Counted from the stretch's first letter, positions 8,447 through 18,569 are shown. The stretch is 64,000 nucleotides of DNA from Anaerorudis cellulosivorans (GCF_025943985.1 NZ_JAPCWE010000012.1:36736-100735); one strand, 5' to 3'. The notes: generated by a model from the sequence alone, not told the origin. Made by a program: numbers and translations.

Positions 8447-8564
8447 CGTATTTTAGTTGATTATATTCGTGAGTTTTGCTTTCTGTTTTTGGTCTGACTG
8501 AAGGCTGAATCTATATCGTAACGTTATGAGCGGTCCTGTTTACGAAGATTATGACAAAAAGTAT

Positions 8565-8572
8565 TAACTTTG
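8565..8572 (+). promoter_or_regulatory. Promoter -7 box upstream of the LPS kinase gene
   Basis: TAACTTTG matches TAnnTTTG, 43 nt before the ATG at 8615, with a GTTT stretch (8538-8541) near the -33 distance. Confidence 0.5.
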
Positions 8573-8614
8573 TCGCACGACTTATTCAGTAGGGTTTCGA
8601 GGTGAGTTCACGAT

Positions 8615-9469
8615 ATGCATAATTTTTTCCGGCGACATACGGTCAAAACGATTATTGCTCCTGCATACAACACGAATCGTACTGTTTCGGAGTTTGTGAA
8701 TACAATTCCGAAATTGTTCGATCAAGATGGCGACATTGTTTATCAAGGACGTAATACCTTAAAAAGGTTTACGCTTGATAACGGTGATATTATCGTAAAA
8801 AAATTTGCAATACCCAATTTCATTAACAGCATTGTTTATGCTACATTTCGTAAATCAAAAGCCGAACGATCGTATGAAAACAGCCTGGAAATCATAAGAA
8901 GAGGATTCCATTCACCCACCCCAATAGCGTATATTGAAGAATTCAGGTACGGGAAATTACGTAATAGCTATTTTCTTTGCTCTTATCTTGAAAAATATAA
9001 CACCATGCGCCTTTATTTAGACGGTGTCGAGAAAAATGATGCGCTGCTTACGGCATTCTCCCAATATACGGCAGAACTTCATTGTGCAGGAATCTTTCAT
9101 AAAGATTATAGCCCGGGGAATATTCTATGGAAGTATACTATCGATTCCGACAGATATGAATTTTATATTGTGGATACCAACAGGATGGAGTTTATCGAGT
9201 ATGGTAAACGCTATCTGAAAAATCTGTCCCGGTTGAGTTTTTCTCCTCATGTGTCTACGTTTATTGCAAAAGAATATGTTTCTTACATGCAACGTACAAA
9301 GCAGATGCCGATGACAGATAAGACGGTTGAAAAGATCAATGAATATGCCGATCGGTTTTTCCTTGGTAAAGCTTATAAATATGCATTACGCAATATTTTG
9401 AAGCAGCCTTTCATAAAAGCATCAAAGGGTTATGGGATATTGGCCGTTTTTTTATATGCAAAAATTTAA
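8615..9469 (+). CDS. WaaP/KdkA-type lipopolysaccharide core kinase
   Basis: Probable kinase that phosphorylates an inner-core sugar (Kdo or heptose) of LPS at the cytoplasmic face. The 284 residues show a protein-kinase-like fold: a lysine in DIIVKKFAIP near 65, the catalytic loop HKDYSPGNIL near 160-169 (H-D-N of the family) and a metal-binding DTNR near 185. There is no membrane segment. It is monocistronic, between the radical-SAM gene and the SRP RNA. kdsB at 49 kb supplies the activated Kdo that the core needs. Kdo versus heptose specificity cannot be decided. Confidence 0.82.
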   Translation: MHNFFRRHTVKTIIAPAYNTNRTVSEFVNTIPKLFDQDGDIVYQGRNTLKRFTLDNGDIIVKKFAIPNFINSIVYATFRKSKAERSYENSLEIIRRGFHSPTPIAYIEEFRYGKLRNSYFLCSYLEKYNTMRLYLDGVEKNDALLTAFSQYTAELHCAGIFHKDYSPGNILWKYTIDSDRYEFYIVDTNRMEFIEYGKRYLKNLSRLSFSPHVSTFIAKEYVSYMQRTKQMPMTDKTVEKINEYADRFFLGKAYKYALRNILKQPFIKASKGYGILAVFLYAKI

Positions 9470-9509
9470 CGCTCTGCAAGAAGTTGTCGCGAATTGTTGC
9501 AAATCATTT

Positions 9510-9525
9510 ATTTTCTATAGAAAAT
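9510..9525. repeat. 16-bp perfect palindrome after the LPS kinase gene
   Basis: ATTTTCTATAGAAAAT is a perfect palindrome 40 nt after the LPS kinase stop. It could act as a weak terminator or a binding site. The rest of 9470-9611 shows only a small hairpin (CACC-CGAAA-GGTG) and no open gene. Confidence 0.4.
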
Positions 9526-9611
9526 AATATTTATATTCGCTATATTTATGAATATGACACCCGAAAGGTGCTTGTGAGAAGATGGAAGTATGGAAAAAAG
9601 GATAAAAAATA

Positions 9612-9707
9612 GGGTAAGCTTACTATATCGCGCCGCTTCAACCAAATACCCTTGCTTCGATCAAGACCTGGGGGATTCTTTGGGAGCTGGCCGTATAGGA
9701 CTTACCC
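9612..9707 (-). ncRNA. ffs: Signal recognition particle RNA (4.5S type)
   Basis: Scaffold RNA of the SRP, which with Ffh targets membrane proteins to the translocon. Read on the minus strand, the ends GGGTAAG and CTTACCC pair to close a long hairpin. The middle has the domain IV pattern CCCC-CAGG-UC ... GA-AGCA-AGGG, the symmetric internal loop bound by Ffh. The 96-nt length fits the small bacterial type. A perfect promoter (TTTG-N19-TACCTTTG) places its start at about 9707, and TATTTTTT follows the 3' end. The apical loop reads UUGAUC instead of the usual GGAA-containing loop. No protein frame competes here. Confidence 0.85.
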
Positions 9708-9712
9708 TGATG

Positions 9713-9743
9713 CAAAGGTAAATCTTTTTCCCAAAATTTCAAA
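9713..9743 (-). promoter_or_regulatory. Consensus promoter of the SRP RNA gene
   Basis: On the minus strand TTTG (9740-9743), exactly 19 nt, then TACCTTTG (9713-9720). This is a perfect Bacteroides sigma-ABfr promoter, 5-6 nt before the predicted RNA 5' end. Confidence 0.9.
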
Positions 9744-9787
9744 ACTAAAATACGAATTTGATTATCTATTAAAAAAAAATCATCACG

Positions 9788-11017
9788 ATGAAGGTAAATG
9801 TAGTTGACAGATTTATTAAATATGCAAAAATCGATACGCAGTCCGATGAGAATAGCAATCAGACGCCGAGTACGTTAAAACAGTTTAATTTGGCGAAGGA
9901 AGTCGAAAGAGAACTGATTGAAATGGGGATGACCGACGTTTCATTGGACAACAATTGCTACTTAATGGCAACATTGCCGGCAAATAGTGAAAAGCGTATC
10001 CCGACAATAGGGTTTATTGCCCATTTCGATACGAGTCCCGACATGAGTGGAGAAAATGTGAAACCCCATATTGTAAAACAATACACAGGCAATGATATCG
10101 TGCTTAATGAGGAGCAGCATATCGTTCTGTCGCCTCATGATTTCCCTGAACTGTTGGATCATATAGGTGAAGATCTGATTGTAACCGATGGAACTACATT
10201 ACTTGGAGCTGATGACAAGGCGGGTATCGCTGAGATCATTACCGCCATGCAACACTTTCTCGATCATCCCGAAATCAAACACGGTAAAGTGCGTATTGCC
10301 TTTACTCCCGACGAGGAAATCGGTCGCGGCGCCGATAAGTTCGATGTGCAAAAATTCGGAGCCGAATGGGGGTATACGGTAGATGGGGGAGAAGTTGGCG
10401 AGCTTGAATATGAAAATTTCAATGCGGCTTCGGCAAAAATTACCATTCAAGGGCGGAATGTTCATCCCGGCTATGCCAAAAATAAAATGATCAATGCCTT
10501 GCATGTGGCAAATGAATTGATAAATCTGTTGCCTGCAAATGAACGTCCTGAATTTACGGAAGGGTATGAAGGATTTTTCCATTTGATTTCTTTGAATGGA
10601 ACGGTTGAGGAGGCTGTGGTTTCGTTTATTATACGGGATCATGAACGCAATAGGTTTGAAATGCGCAAAAAAATCATGCAGGATGCCGTGTCGTTTCTTA
10701 ATGAGCGTTATTCCAATCGACTGAAACTCGAACTGCGTGATCAGTACTTCAACATGCGCGAAAAAGTTGAACCTGTGAAGCATGTCATTGACTATGCCTT
10801 TCGTGCAATGCAGAACGTTGGGGTGACACCTCGAGTGAAACCTATACGCGGGGGTACGGATGGCGCACGCTTGTCGTTTATGGGATTGCCTTGTCCCAAC
10901 ATCTTTGCCGGAGGACTCAATTTTCACGGCCGCTATGAATTTATTCCTGTTCAGTCGTTGGAAAAAGCCACACAAGTAATCGAAAAAATAGTGGAAATAG
11001 TAGCAGAAGAAGCATAA
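9788..11017 (+). CDS. pepT: Tripeptide aminopeptidase (peptidase T)
   Basis: Cytosolic di-zinc M20 peptidase that removes the N-terminal residue from tripeptides. The 409 residues carry the metal ligands in order: H79 and D81 in [10 protein letters not shown]142 in LGADDKAG, E176-E177 in TPDEEIGRG, a later aspartate in [10 protein letters not shown], and a C-terminal histidine in [10 protein letters not shown]. Length is standard for PepT. It is followed 16 nt later by gcvT, so the pair is likely an operon. Full-length, no oddities. Confidence 0.95.
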   Translation: MKVNVVDRFIKYAKIDTQSDENSNQTPSTLKQFNLAKEVERELIEMGMTDVSLDNNCYLMATLPANSEKRIPTIGFIAHFDTSPDMSGENVKPHIVKQYTGNDIVLNEEQHIVLSPHDFPELLDHIGEDLIVTDGTTLLGADDKAGIAEIITAMQHFLDHPEIKHGKVRIAFTPDEEIGRGADKFDVQKFGAEWGYTVDGGEVGELEYENFNAASAKITIQGRNVHPGYAKNKMINALHVANELINLLPANERPEFTEGYEGFFHLISLNGTVEEAVVSFIIRDHERNRFEMRKKIMQDAVSFLNERYSNRLKLELRDQYFNMREKVEPVKHVIDYAFRAMQNVGVTPRVKPIRGGTDGARLSFMGLPCPNIFAGGLNFHGRYEFIPVQSLEKATQVIEKIVEIVAEEA

Positions 11018-11033
11018 TCAATAGTATACAGAT

Positions 11034-12119
11034 ATGAAAAAAACACCTTTTACGGATTTGCATATTGCACTGGGTGCAAAAATGCATGAATTTGCAGGAT
11101 ACAACATGCCCATCGAATATTCGGGAATAATCGATGAACATTTGACGGTGGTGAATGCTGTCGGCGTTTTTGATGTTTCTCATATGGGTGAGTTTTGGGT
11201 GAAAGGACCCAAAGCTGCCGAATTTGTTCAAAAAATAGGCACTAACGATGCATTGGCTATTGGTGTTGGAAAGGCACAGTACAACTGCATGTTGAACGAA
11301 AACGGAGGCATCATCGACGATTTTGTATTGTATCGCTACGAAGATCAAAAATACATGATGGTGGTCAATGCGGCCAATATCGAAAAAGACTGGACTTGGT
11401 GCTTGCAACAGAATACGATGGGGGCATCACTCGAAAATGCATCCGATTATATGGCACAATTGGCTGTGCAAGGCCCGAAAGCCAAAGATACGCTGCAGAA
11501 ACTTACTGATGTCGATCTTTCATCGATTCCGTATTATTCTTTTGTTACCGGGAAAATAGCCGGAGTGGACAAGGTCATTATTTCCAACACAGGATATACA
11601 GGTGCCGGAGGTTTCGAGCTTTATTTTTATCCCGAGTTCGGGAAACAGATATGGGATGCTATTTTCGATGCAGGGAAAGAATTCGGGATAAAACCTGCCG
11701 GCTTGGGAGCAAGAGATACACTACGTTTGGAAATGGGTTTTTGCCTCTACGGTAACGATCTTGATGAAACGACCACTCCTCTTCAAGCGGGATTGGGATG
11801 GATTACCAAATTTGTGGACGGTAACGATTTTATCGGACGCAAAGCACTGGAAGCCGAAAAAGTTGCCGGAGTACCTCGTAAGCTATGCGGTTTTATGTTG
11901 GTAGATAAAGGGATACCCCGTCAAGGATACGAAATAGAGAACGATAATCGCGAGACGATCGGTAAGGTTACTTCGGGAACCATCTCTCCGGTATTGAAAG
12001 TCGGCATCGGGTTGGGATATGTAAAGCCCGAATATGCCAAGCCCGGAACGCCCCTTTATATCAATATCCGTAACAAACCTGTTAAAGCAGAAGTTGTTAA
12101 GCCCCCTTTTAGGAAATAG
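11034..12119 (+). CDS. gcvT: Glycine cleavage system T protein (aminomethyltransferase)
   Basis: Transfers the methylene group from the aminomethyl-lipoyl H protein to tetrahydrofolate, releasing ammonia. The 361-residue protein has the N-terminal HMGEF motif near 48, the folate-site region [12 protein letters not shown] near 144, and [14 protein letters not shown] near 181, then the C-terminal barrel. Length is normal. Genes for the P, H and L proteins are not in the window. It is linked to pepT, and to threonine catabolism by kbl-tdh at 57-59 kb, which also produce glycine. Confidence 0.94.
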   Translation: MKKTPFTDLHIALGAKMHEFAGYNMPIEYSGIIDEHLTVVNAVGVFDVSHMGEFWVKGPKAAEFVQKIGTNDALAIGVGKAQYNCMLNENGGIIDDFVLYRYEDQKYMMVVNAANIEKDWTWCLQQNTMGASLENASDYMAQLAVQGPKAKDTLQKLTDVDLSSIPYYSFVTGKIAGVDKVIISNTGYTGAGGFELYFYPEFGKQIWDAIFDAGKEFGIKPAGLGARDTLRLEMGFCLYGNDLDETTTPLQAGLGWITKFVDGNDFIGRKALEAEKVAGVPRKLCGFMLVDKGIPRQGYEIENDNRETIGKVTSGTISPVLKVGIGLGYVKPEYAKPGTPLYINIRNKPVKAEVVKPPFRK

Positions 12120-12247
12120 TATTTCGGCATAATCGGCAAGTCTTTTTCATGGTGCATTCTGATCTTACTTTTTTTGAGTACAAAGCCGCATCGATTAACG
12201 TTTATATTATATAAGACTTCGTGATAATCGATGAAAATAGGTGTTTG

Positions 12248-14278
12248 ATGATGAAAACCGGTAAGATCGTATGCTTTTTTTTACTTTTTCCGTTATTGTT
12301 GACGGCGCAGGAAAAAGGTTTGATGAATACAAGCCACAGTAATCATGTTAAACTGAAGAATGTGGCTATGACAGACGTGCGATGGACGAAAGGCTTTTGG
12401 GCAGAGCGGTTTGAAGTGTATAAAGATACCCTGATTCTCAGTATGTGGAAAACGCTGAATGATCCGGAAATATCCCATTCTTTCAGAAATTTCGAAATTG
12501 CTGCCGGAGAGAAGGAGGGTGCCCATTCCGGTCCTCCCTTTCACGATGGCGATTTTTATAAATGGTTTGAAGGCATGGCTTCGGTTTATGCCATGACCAA
12601 CGATCCAAAACTCGACAGTTTAATGGATCGCATCATTCGTACTATAGGAAAAGCACAGCGTGCCGACGGCTATATTCATACTCCCGTAATTATAGAAGAT
12701 AGAAACCAAACGAATGAAGAAACGGCGTTTAGCGATAGGTTAAATTTTGAAACCTATAATCTCGGACATCTCATGACGGCAGCTTGTGTGCATTATCGAG
12801 CTACAGGTAAACGGACATTGTTGGATATAGCTGTCAAAGCAACCGATTTTCTGTGTCGTTTTTATGAAACGGCGTCTGCCGAATTGGCACGAAATGCCAT
12901 ATGTCCTTCTCACTATATGGGCGTGGTTGAAATGTACCGGACTACTCGTAATCCGGCTTATTTGAATTTGGCAAAAAACCTCATCGATATCCGTGGAATG
13001 GTCGAAAACGGAACCGACGATAATCAGGACAGGATTCCTTTTCGTGAGCAGACAACCGCAATGGGGCATGCTGTGAGAGCCAATTATCTGTATGCGGGTG
13101 TTGCTGATGTGTATGCCGAAACAGGAGAACAAAAATTGAAAGAAAATTTGGAGTTGATTCAACAGGATATCGTCAACCGAAAAATGTATATAACCGGAGG
13201 TTGCGGGGCTTTATACGATGGAGTTTCTCCCGACGGTACGTGTTATGAACCCGATTCCATTCAGAAAATACATCAAGCTTACGGTCGTGCTTACCAACTG
13301 CCCAACATTACTGCTCACAACGAAACTTGTGCAAACATTGGAAATTTGCTGTTCAATTGGCGGATGCTGCAACTGACGGGTGAAGAAAAATATGCCGAGA
13401 TTGTGGAAACTGCACTCTATAACAGCATCCTTTCGGGGGTAAGTCTCGACGGCAAAAAGTTTTTTTACACCAATCCGTTGCGCATCTCGAAGGATTTTCC
13501 CTACGTGCTGCGTTGGCCAAAAGAAAGAACATCGTACATCAGTTGTTTCTGTTGTCCTCCAAATACGGTGAGAACACTCTGTGAAGTGCAGAATTATTGC
13601 TATTCCGTTTCCGATTCGGGAATTTGGTTTCATCTTTACGGAGGCAACGAATTAAATACGACATTACCTGACGGATTAAAGATACGGCTTACTCAGACGT
13701 CCGATTATCCCTGGGATGGGAGAATTGCTATTAAACTGGATGAGGTTTCCAAAGAAAAGGATTTTTCTCTTTATTTTCGTATTCCGGCATGGTGTTCCGA
13801 TGCACAATTGAAAGTTAACGGAAAACCTGTGAATATTTCCTTAAAATCCGGTTCGTATGCCGAAATAAATAGAAAGTGGGCAAAAGGAGACATTATCGTA
13901 TTGAATTTGGACATGGAAACGCAGTTGATCGAATCCAATCCTTTGGTTGAAGAAACCCGCAATCAGGTAGTCGTCAAGAGAGGTCCGTTGGTATATTGTA
14001 TGGAATCGGTCGATATGGAAAGTGGGCATACTATCGATGCAATTATGTTGCCGGCAAACATTCAGCTGACTCCGCAAAAAATGGAAATCGCCGACAGTCC
14101 GGTTGTTTGTCTCGAGGGCAAGGCCAACGTTATATCGGATAACACTTCGTGGGGAAATACCCTTTATCGACCGATGAAAAATGAGAAACAAACGATATCG
14201 ATACGGTTGATTCCGTATTATGCCTGGGGTAACAGAGGAAAAGGCGAAATGACGGTTTGGATGCCGGTATCGAGATGA
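12248..14278 (+). CDS. Secreted GH127 glycosidase
   Basis: Predicted periplasmic or exported glycosidase; GH127 includes beta-L-arabinofuranosidases and an aceric acid hydrolase. The ATG at 12248 (or 12251) begins a clear signal peptide ending LLLTAQ near residue 21. The catalytic set of the family is present: E359 and C361 in HNETCAN, and C435-C436 in SCFCCPPN, matching the Glu and zinc-bound Cys nucleophile region of HypBA1. ITGGCGALYDG near 316-326 also fits. The GTG at 12221 would spoil the signal peptide. The stop overlaps the next gene as ATGA, so this begins a three-gene operon. The natural substrate is inferred from neighbours only. Confidence 0.88.
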   Translation: MMKTGKIVCFFLLFPLLLTAQEKGLMNTSHSNHVKLKNVAMTDVRWTKGFWAERFEVYKDTLILSMWKTLNDPEISHSFRNFEIAAGEKEGAHSGPPFHDGDFYKWFEGMASVYAMTNDPKLDSLMDRIIRTIGKAQRADGYIHTPVIIEDRNQTNEETAFSDRLNFETYNLGHLMTAACVHYRATGKRTLLDIAVKATDFLCRFYETASAELARNAICPSHYMGVVEMYRTTRNPAYLNLAKNLIDIRGMVENGTDDNQDRIPFREQTTAMGHAVRANYLYAGVADVYAETGEQKLKENLELIQQDIVNRKMYITGGCGALYDGVSPDGTCYEPDSIQKIHQAYGRAYQLPNITAHNETCANIGNLLFNWRMLQLTGEEKYAEIVETALYNSILSGVSLDGKKFFYTNPLRISKDFPYVLRWPKERTSYISCFCCPPNTVRTLCEVQNYCYSVSDSGIWFHLYGGNELNTTLPDGLKIRLTQTSDYPWDGRIAIKLDEVSKEKDFSLYFRIPAWCSDAQLKVNGKPVNISLKSGSYAEINRKWAKGDIIVLNLDMETQLIESNPLVEETRNQVVVKRGPLVYCMESVDMESGHTIDAIMLPANIQLTPQKMEIADSPVVCLEGKANVISDNTSWGNTLYRPMKNEKQTISIRLIPYYAWGNRGKGEMTVWMPVSR

Positions 14279-16170
14279 ATGCAATGAATATAATGAAGAA
14301 AAGAAGAATAGTAACGTTGTTTGTGGCTATAATGGCAGTAGTTAAACTGTTGAGTGCAGATATCTGGGTTTCACCTTCCGGCGACGACAGAAACAGCGGA
14401 TTATCGCGAGAGCATCCCCTTCAAACGCTGCATGCCGCTTTGCGTAAGGCAAGAGAAATGAGGCGGCTGAACGATCCGTCGATAACGAGCGGAATAAATA
14501 TTTTCTTGGGGAAAGGAATATATTGCCAGTATGAACCTCTTTTGATACGTCCGGAAGACTCGGGAACGCCGAGTTCTCCAACACTTATCAAAGGGATTGA
14601 TGGCGATCATGTGGTTATCAGCGGCGGCGTGAAGTTATCCGGATGGAAACTAGCCGGCAGAATTGGGGGTTTGCCTGCTGATGTGCTGAATAAAATTTGG
14701 ATGGTTGATGTTCCCTTAGTTAATGGTAACGTGATTAACTTCAGGCAATTGTGGGTCAACGGAAGAAAAGCAACGAGGACACGAAATATTACTGATTTCA
14801 GGCAGATGGACAGGATTATATCTGATGATATCCAAAACGAAATTCTTTGGGTGCCGACAAGTTCGGTAGCGAGTATAGCGAAGTCTCCTCATGCGGAACT
14901 CGTATTGCATCAAATGTGGGAGATAGCTGTTTTGAGGATCCAATCGATCATATTCAACGGGGATTCGGCGGGGATAACGTTTCATTCCCCCGAAAACCGG
15001 ATTCAGTTTGAACATCCCTGGCCTAGACCAATGATGGGTAAAGGTGTCAACTCGCCGTTTTATATCACCAATGCCATGGAGCTGCTTGACCGACCTGGCG
15101 AATGGTATTTCGATAAAGCTGATTCCCGCCTTTATTATTATCCCTTGCCCGGAGAAAAAATGGAAAGCGTTTCTGCCGTTATACCCTTTGCGGAAACACT
15201 TGTGGAAGTTATGGGGACAGCTGACAGACAGGTAGCCCATATTCGTTTCGAGAATATCCATTTCAATTATACTACCTGGCTGCGTCCGTCCGAGAAAGGG
15301 CATGTACCCTTACAGGCGGGGATGTACATGCTCGATGCTTATCGATTGGTCCCTAAACTTCAAAGGGATGCAGAAGATCATCCGCTGGATAATCAGGCAT
15401 GGATTGGCCGTCCGCCGGCAGCAGTGGAAGTAGAAGGTGCTCACCACATTGTTTTCGAGAACTGCACATTTGAGCATCTTGGTTCTTGTGGCTTAGATTT
15501 CAAGAAAACAACGCATGATACAAGAGTTGTTGGTTGTCTGTTTCGCGATATTGCCGGAAACGGCATGCAGATCGGCATGTTTTCCGAGCCTTCCGTTGAA
15601 ACCCATTTGCCCTATCGTCCACAGGACGAGCGAGAGATTTGTACCGGTCAGTTTATCGAAAACAATTATATTACCGATATCGGCAACGAAGACTGGGGAT
15701 GTGTAGGAATTTGTGCCGGATATGTGAGAGACATTCTTATCCGTCACAATGAATTATGCGATTTGCCTTATACTGGCATCAGCATGGGGTGGGGGTGGAC
15801 CCGAAGCGACAACTGCATGAGAAACAATCGTGTTATGGGCAATAATGTGCATCATTTTGCCAAACACATGCACGATGTTGCGGGAATTTACACGCTTTCT
15901 TCGCAACCCCATAGCATAATAGCCGAAAATTATGTTCACGACATCGTACTTTCGCCTTATGCTCATAATCCTGATCATTGGTTTTATCTTTATACCGATG
16001 AGGGATCTTCATATATTGAAGTGAAAAACAATTGGTGCGATGCTGAAAAATTCTTACAGAATGCCAATGGTCCCGGTGTCGTTTGGGAAAATAATGGTCC
16101 TATGGTACATGATTCGGTGAAGATAAATGCCGGATTAAAACCGAAATATCAATATTTACGGTATAAATAA
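14275..16170 (+). CDS. Secreted right-handed parallel beta-helix enzyme, GH141-like
   Basis: An exported protein of about 630 residues. A signal peptide (MKKRRIVTLFVAIMAVVKLLSA) starts at the third in-frame ATG, 14293; the ATG at 14275 is listed because it overlaps the GH127 stop. The mature start DIWVSPSGDDRNSGLSREHP and the repeating strand pattern in the second half (GNGMQIGM, ENNYITDIGN, IRHNELCDLPYTGISMGWG, AENYVHDI) are those of beta-helix carbohydrate enzymes. Position between GH127 and GH78 is the basis for suggesting GH141 (alpha-L-fucosidase or xylanase). A GH120-type or other beta-helix glycosidase or lyase is possible. Confidence 0.75.
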   Translation: MNAMNIMKKRRIVTLFVAIMAVVKLLSADIWVSPSGDDRNSGLSREHPLQTLHAALRKAREMRRLNDPSITSGINIFLGKGIYCQYEPLLIRPEDSGTPSSPTLIKGIDGDHVVISGGVKLSGWKLAGRIGGLPADVLNKIWMVDVPLVNGNVINFRQLWVNGRKATRTRNITDFRQMDRIISDDIQNEILWVPTSSVASIAKSPHAELVLHQMWEIAVLRIQSIIFNGDSAGITFHSPENRIQFEHPWPRPMMGKGVNSPFYITNAMELLDRPGEWYFDKADSRLYYYPLPGEKMESVSAVIPFAETLVEVMGTADRQVAHIRFENIHFNYTTWLRPSEKGHVPLQAGMYMLDAYRLVPKLQRDAEDHPLDNQAWIGRPPAAVEVEGAHHIVFENCTFEHLGSCGLDFKKTTHDTRVVGCLFRDIAGNGMQIGMFSEPSVETHLPYRPQDEREICTGQFIENNYITDIGNEDWGCVGICAGYVRDILIRHNELCDLPYTGISMGWGWTRSDNCMRNNRVMGNNVHHFAKHMHDVAGIYTLSSQPHSIIAENYVHDIVLSPYAHNPDHWFYLYTDEGSSYIEVKNNWCDAEKFLQNANGPGVVWENNGPMVHDSVKINAGLKPKYQYLRYK

Positions 16171-16180
16171 TTTAAAATCT

Positions 16181-18349
16181 ATGCTTGTTAAACGATTTTT
16201 TCTTTTTGGTTTGCTCCTTTTGTCGGTAAAATTGTTTTGTTTCGGACAGGCAACCTGGATAGGATATCCGGGTGATTACGATATCTGGCTGGGAAACAAT
16301 GTCAACAACCGAAGGACGGAAAGAGGCGCATTTTTTCCACCCTTCTGGAAAATGGACAGCCATTATGTGCTGGTAGAATTTTCTAAGGAATTCGATTTGA
16401 AGGCGCCTGAAGAAATTCGCCTGTATGTTGAAGGACGTTATAATGTGAAACTCGATGGCAAACTTCAAAACGGTGCACCCTCAAGAATGATGTTGCCTGA
16501 GGGAAAACATGTATTGAATATCAAGGTGCACAATCAGGCTTGCGTGCCGACAATTTATGTAGAGGGTAAAACGGTGGTTACCGATTCTTCGTGGAAAGTC
16601 ACATTCGAAGATAAGGAATGGATCGACGAGTCGGGAAAAGCTTCCGATAAATCGGCCACCATTTACATGAATGCAGCAGCATTGAATTTTAATAGTCCCG
16701 AGCAACGCCCTTCGTTATTCAAGTTGAGCCAAGTGGCCATGAGTCCTCTAAGCATAACCGAAACCGGTAAGGGAACATTAGTCGATTTCGGTAAAGAAAC
16801 TTTCGGCTATGTAACGTTTCATCAACTGCGTGGGAGGGGTGAGGTTTGCATTTATTACGGCGAATCGCGTGAAGAAGCGCTTTCTGTCGATGCATGCGAA
16901 ACGCTGGATAAAATACAGGTGAATAGCGATAATCCCGAGGAGTTGACGCTCCTCGATTCAAAAGCTTTCCGCTATGTGTATATCGAGAACGAGGATAGTG
17001 TGCGTTTCGAAAATATATCAATGAAGTATGAATACGCACCTCTTGATTACAGGGGGTCTTTTCGTTGTAACGATGAGGAAATAAACCGCATTTGGGATGT
17101 TGCTGCTTATACGTTGCATCTGACTAGTCGCGAAGTTTTTCTCGACGGTATCAAGCGTGACAGGTGGGCATGGTCGGGTGATGCTATTCAAAGTTACCTC
17201 ATGAATTATTACCTTTTTTTCGATACAAATACAGTAACACGCACGATCAACCTGTTGCGCGGGAAAGATCCTGTAACTTCGCATATCAATACCATTATGG
17301 ATTACACTTTCTACTGGTTTATGAGTATTTACGATTATTATCTCTATACCGGCGATCTTCATTTTATCCGACAAATATATCCAAGGATGGTCGGTTTAAT
17401 GGATTTTGTACTTGGAAGAACAAATGCCGAAGGTATGGTGGAAGGATTGTCCGGAGACTGGGTTTTTGTGGATTGGGCCGACGGATTTATGGATAAACAA
17501 GGCGAACTTTGCTTCGAACAATTGCTTTTCTGCAAAAGTCTGCAGACGATGGCGCTTTGCGCGGGCATTACAGGTAACGAAACAGACGAAAAGAAGTATA
17601 CTGTTTTGAGCAATGCGCTTTTTTCTAAACTCGAGACTTACTTTTGGGACACTCAAAAAAAAGCTTTTGTTCATAACCGAAAAGGCGGCATGAAAAGTGA
17701 ACAGGTTACCCGCTACGGCAATATTTTTGCTGTATTGTTTGATTATGTTGATGACGAAAAAAAACAGGCTATTAAAAAAAATGTCCTGTTGAACGATTCC
17801 GTCATGAAAATCACTACACCTTATATGCGATTTTATGAGCTGGCCTCGCTTTGTGCTCTTGGCGAACAGCCATATGTCACAAAAGAAATCAAAACATATT
17901 GGGGTGGGATGCTGAAATTGGGAGCTACTTCATTTTGGGAAAAATACAACCCTGCGGAGAAAGGGAGCGAGCATTATGCTATGTATGGTCGTCCCTTCGG
18001 CAAAAGTTTATGTCATGCCTGGGGTGCAAGTCCGCTTTACCTGCTTGGGAAATATTATTTAGGGGTATCACCCGTCAAACCCGGGTATGAAGAATTTTCC
18101 ATTGAACCTTCCTTGGGCGGTTTGGAGTGGATAAAAGGGTCTGTTCCCACACCATATGGTGATATTCGGGTGTTTATGGATAAAAAAACAATAAAGGTCG
18201 TTTCACCCGGCGGTAAAGGATATTTGGTTTTTTCAAGCAAAAGTGTGCCGCAATCTTCACAGGGGAAAATAGAGAGGTTAGGCAACAGTCGTTATCGTCT
18301 TTTTCTTGAAGGTGATGGGAATGAATTCGTAATTACACTTGAAGGGTAG
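16181..18349 (+). CDS. Secreted GH78 alpha-L-rhamnosidase
   Basis: Predicted to release terminal L-rhamnose from plant polysaccharide side chains. The 722 residues start with a signal peptide ending CFGQ near 24. N-terminal beta domains reach to about 290. The alpha6/alpha6 catalytic barrel carries the GH78 hallmark DGIKRDRWAWSGD near 321-333 and GDWVFVDWADG near 424-434, and a C-terminal beta domain follows. It begins 10 nt after the beta-helix gene. The acidic residues of both motifs are intact. Exact linkage specificity cannot be read from sequence. Confidence 0.87.
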   Translation: MLVKRFFLFGLLLLSVKLFCFGQATWIGYPGDYDIWLGNNVNNRRTERGAFFPPFWKMDSHYVLVEFSKEFDLKAPEEIRLYVEGRYNVKLDGKLQNGAPSRMMLPEGKHVLNIKVHNQACVPTIYVEGKTVVTDSSWKVTFEDKEWIDESGKASDKSATIYMNAAALNFNSPEQRPSLFKLSQVAMSPLSITETGKGTLVDFGKETFGYVTFHQLRGRGEVCIYYGESREEALSVDACETLDKIQVNSDNPEELTLLDSKAFRYVYIENEDSVRFENISMKYEYAPLDYRGSFRCNDEEINRIWDVAAYTLHLTSREVFLDGIKRDRWAWSGDAIQSYLMNYYLFFDTNTVTRTINLLRGKDPVTSHINTIMDYTFYWFMSIYDYYLYTGDLHFIRQIYPRMVGLMDFVLGRTNAEGMVEGLSGDWVFVDWADGFMDKQGELCFEQLLFCKSLQTMALCAGITGNETDEKKYTVLSNALFSKLETYFWDTQKKAFVHNRKGGMKSEQVTRYGNIFAVLFDYVDDEKKQAIKKNVLLNDSVMKITTPYMRFYELASLCALGEQPYVTKEIKTYWGGMLKLGATSFWEKYNPAEKGSEHYAMYGRPFGKSLCHAWGASPLYLLGKYYLGVSPVKPGYEEFSIEPSLGGLEWIKGSVPTPYGDIRVFMDKKTIKVVSPGGKGYLVFSSKSVPQSSQGKIERLGNSRYRLFLEGDGNEFVITLEG

Positions 18350-18396
18350 ATTTCTCTTGGTAGAGAATCCTCATCTTGCTCTGAAAAATAAAAATG

Positions 18397-18436
18397 CCGA
18401 GACCAGAATTTAACGCAATAAAAAATTCCGGCTCGG
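18397..18436. terminator. Possible terminator after the glycosidase operon
   Basis: Imperfect inverted repeat: CCGAGACCAGAATTT (18397-18411) against AAATTCCGGCTCGG (18423-18436), one bulge, A-rich loop. The U-tract is poor, so confidence is moderate. It may also protect the end of tRNA-Leu transcripts coming from the right. Confidence 0.5.
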
Positions 18437-18485
18437 GTTCCTATCAGTTTTAATTGTCTGAAGAATAACTAATGTTCCTAATCTG

Positions 18486-18569
18486 TGCCCAGAGCCGGGA
18501 TCGAACCGGCATGGAGGTGAATCCACTGGTGTTTGAGACCAGCGCGTCTACCAATTCCGCCATCTGGGC
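18486..18569 (-). tRNA. tRNA-Leu (anticodon CAA)
   Basis: An 84-nt class II tRNA on the minus strand. Acceptor GCCCAGA pairs with TCTGGGC, discriminator A. D-arm GCGGAATTGGTAGACGC; anticodon stem CTGGT/ACCAG encloses CTCAAAC, anticodon CAA. A long variable arm and a T arm GGTTCGATCC follow. CCA is not encoded. Confidence 0.97.

Noticed and set aside
10199..10975. 258-codon frame antisense to pepT
   Set aside because: A shadow of the strongly supported pepT gene; no domain and unusual composition.
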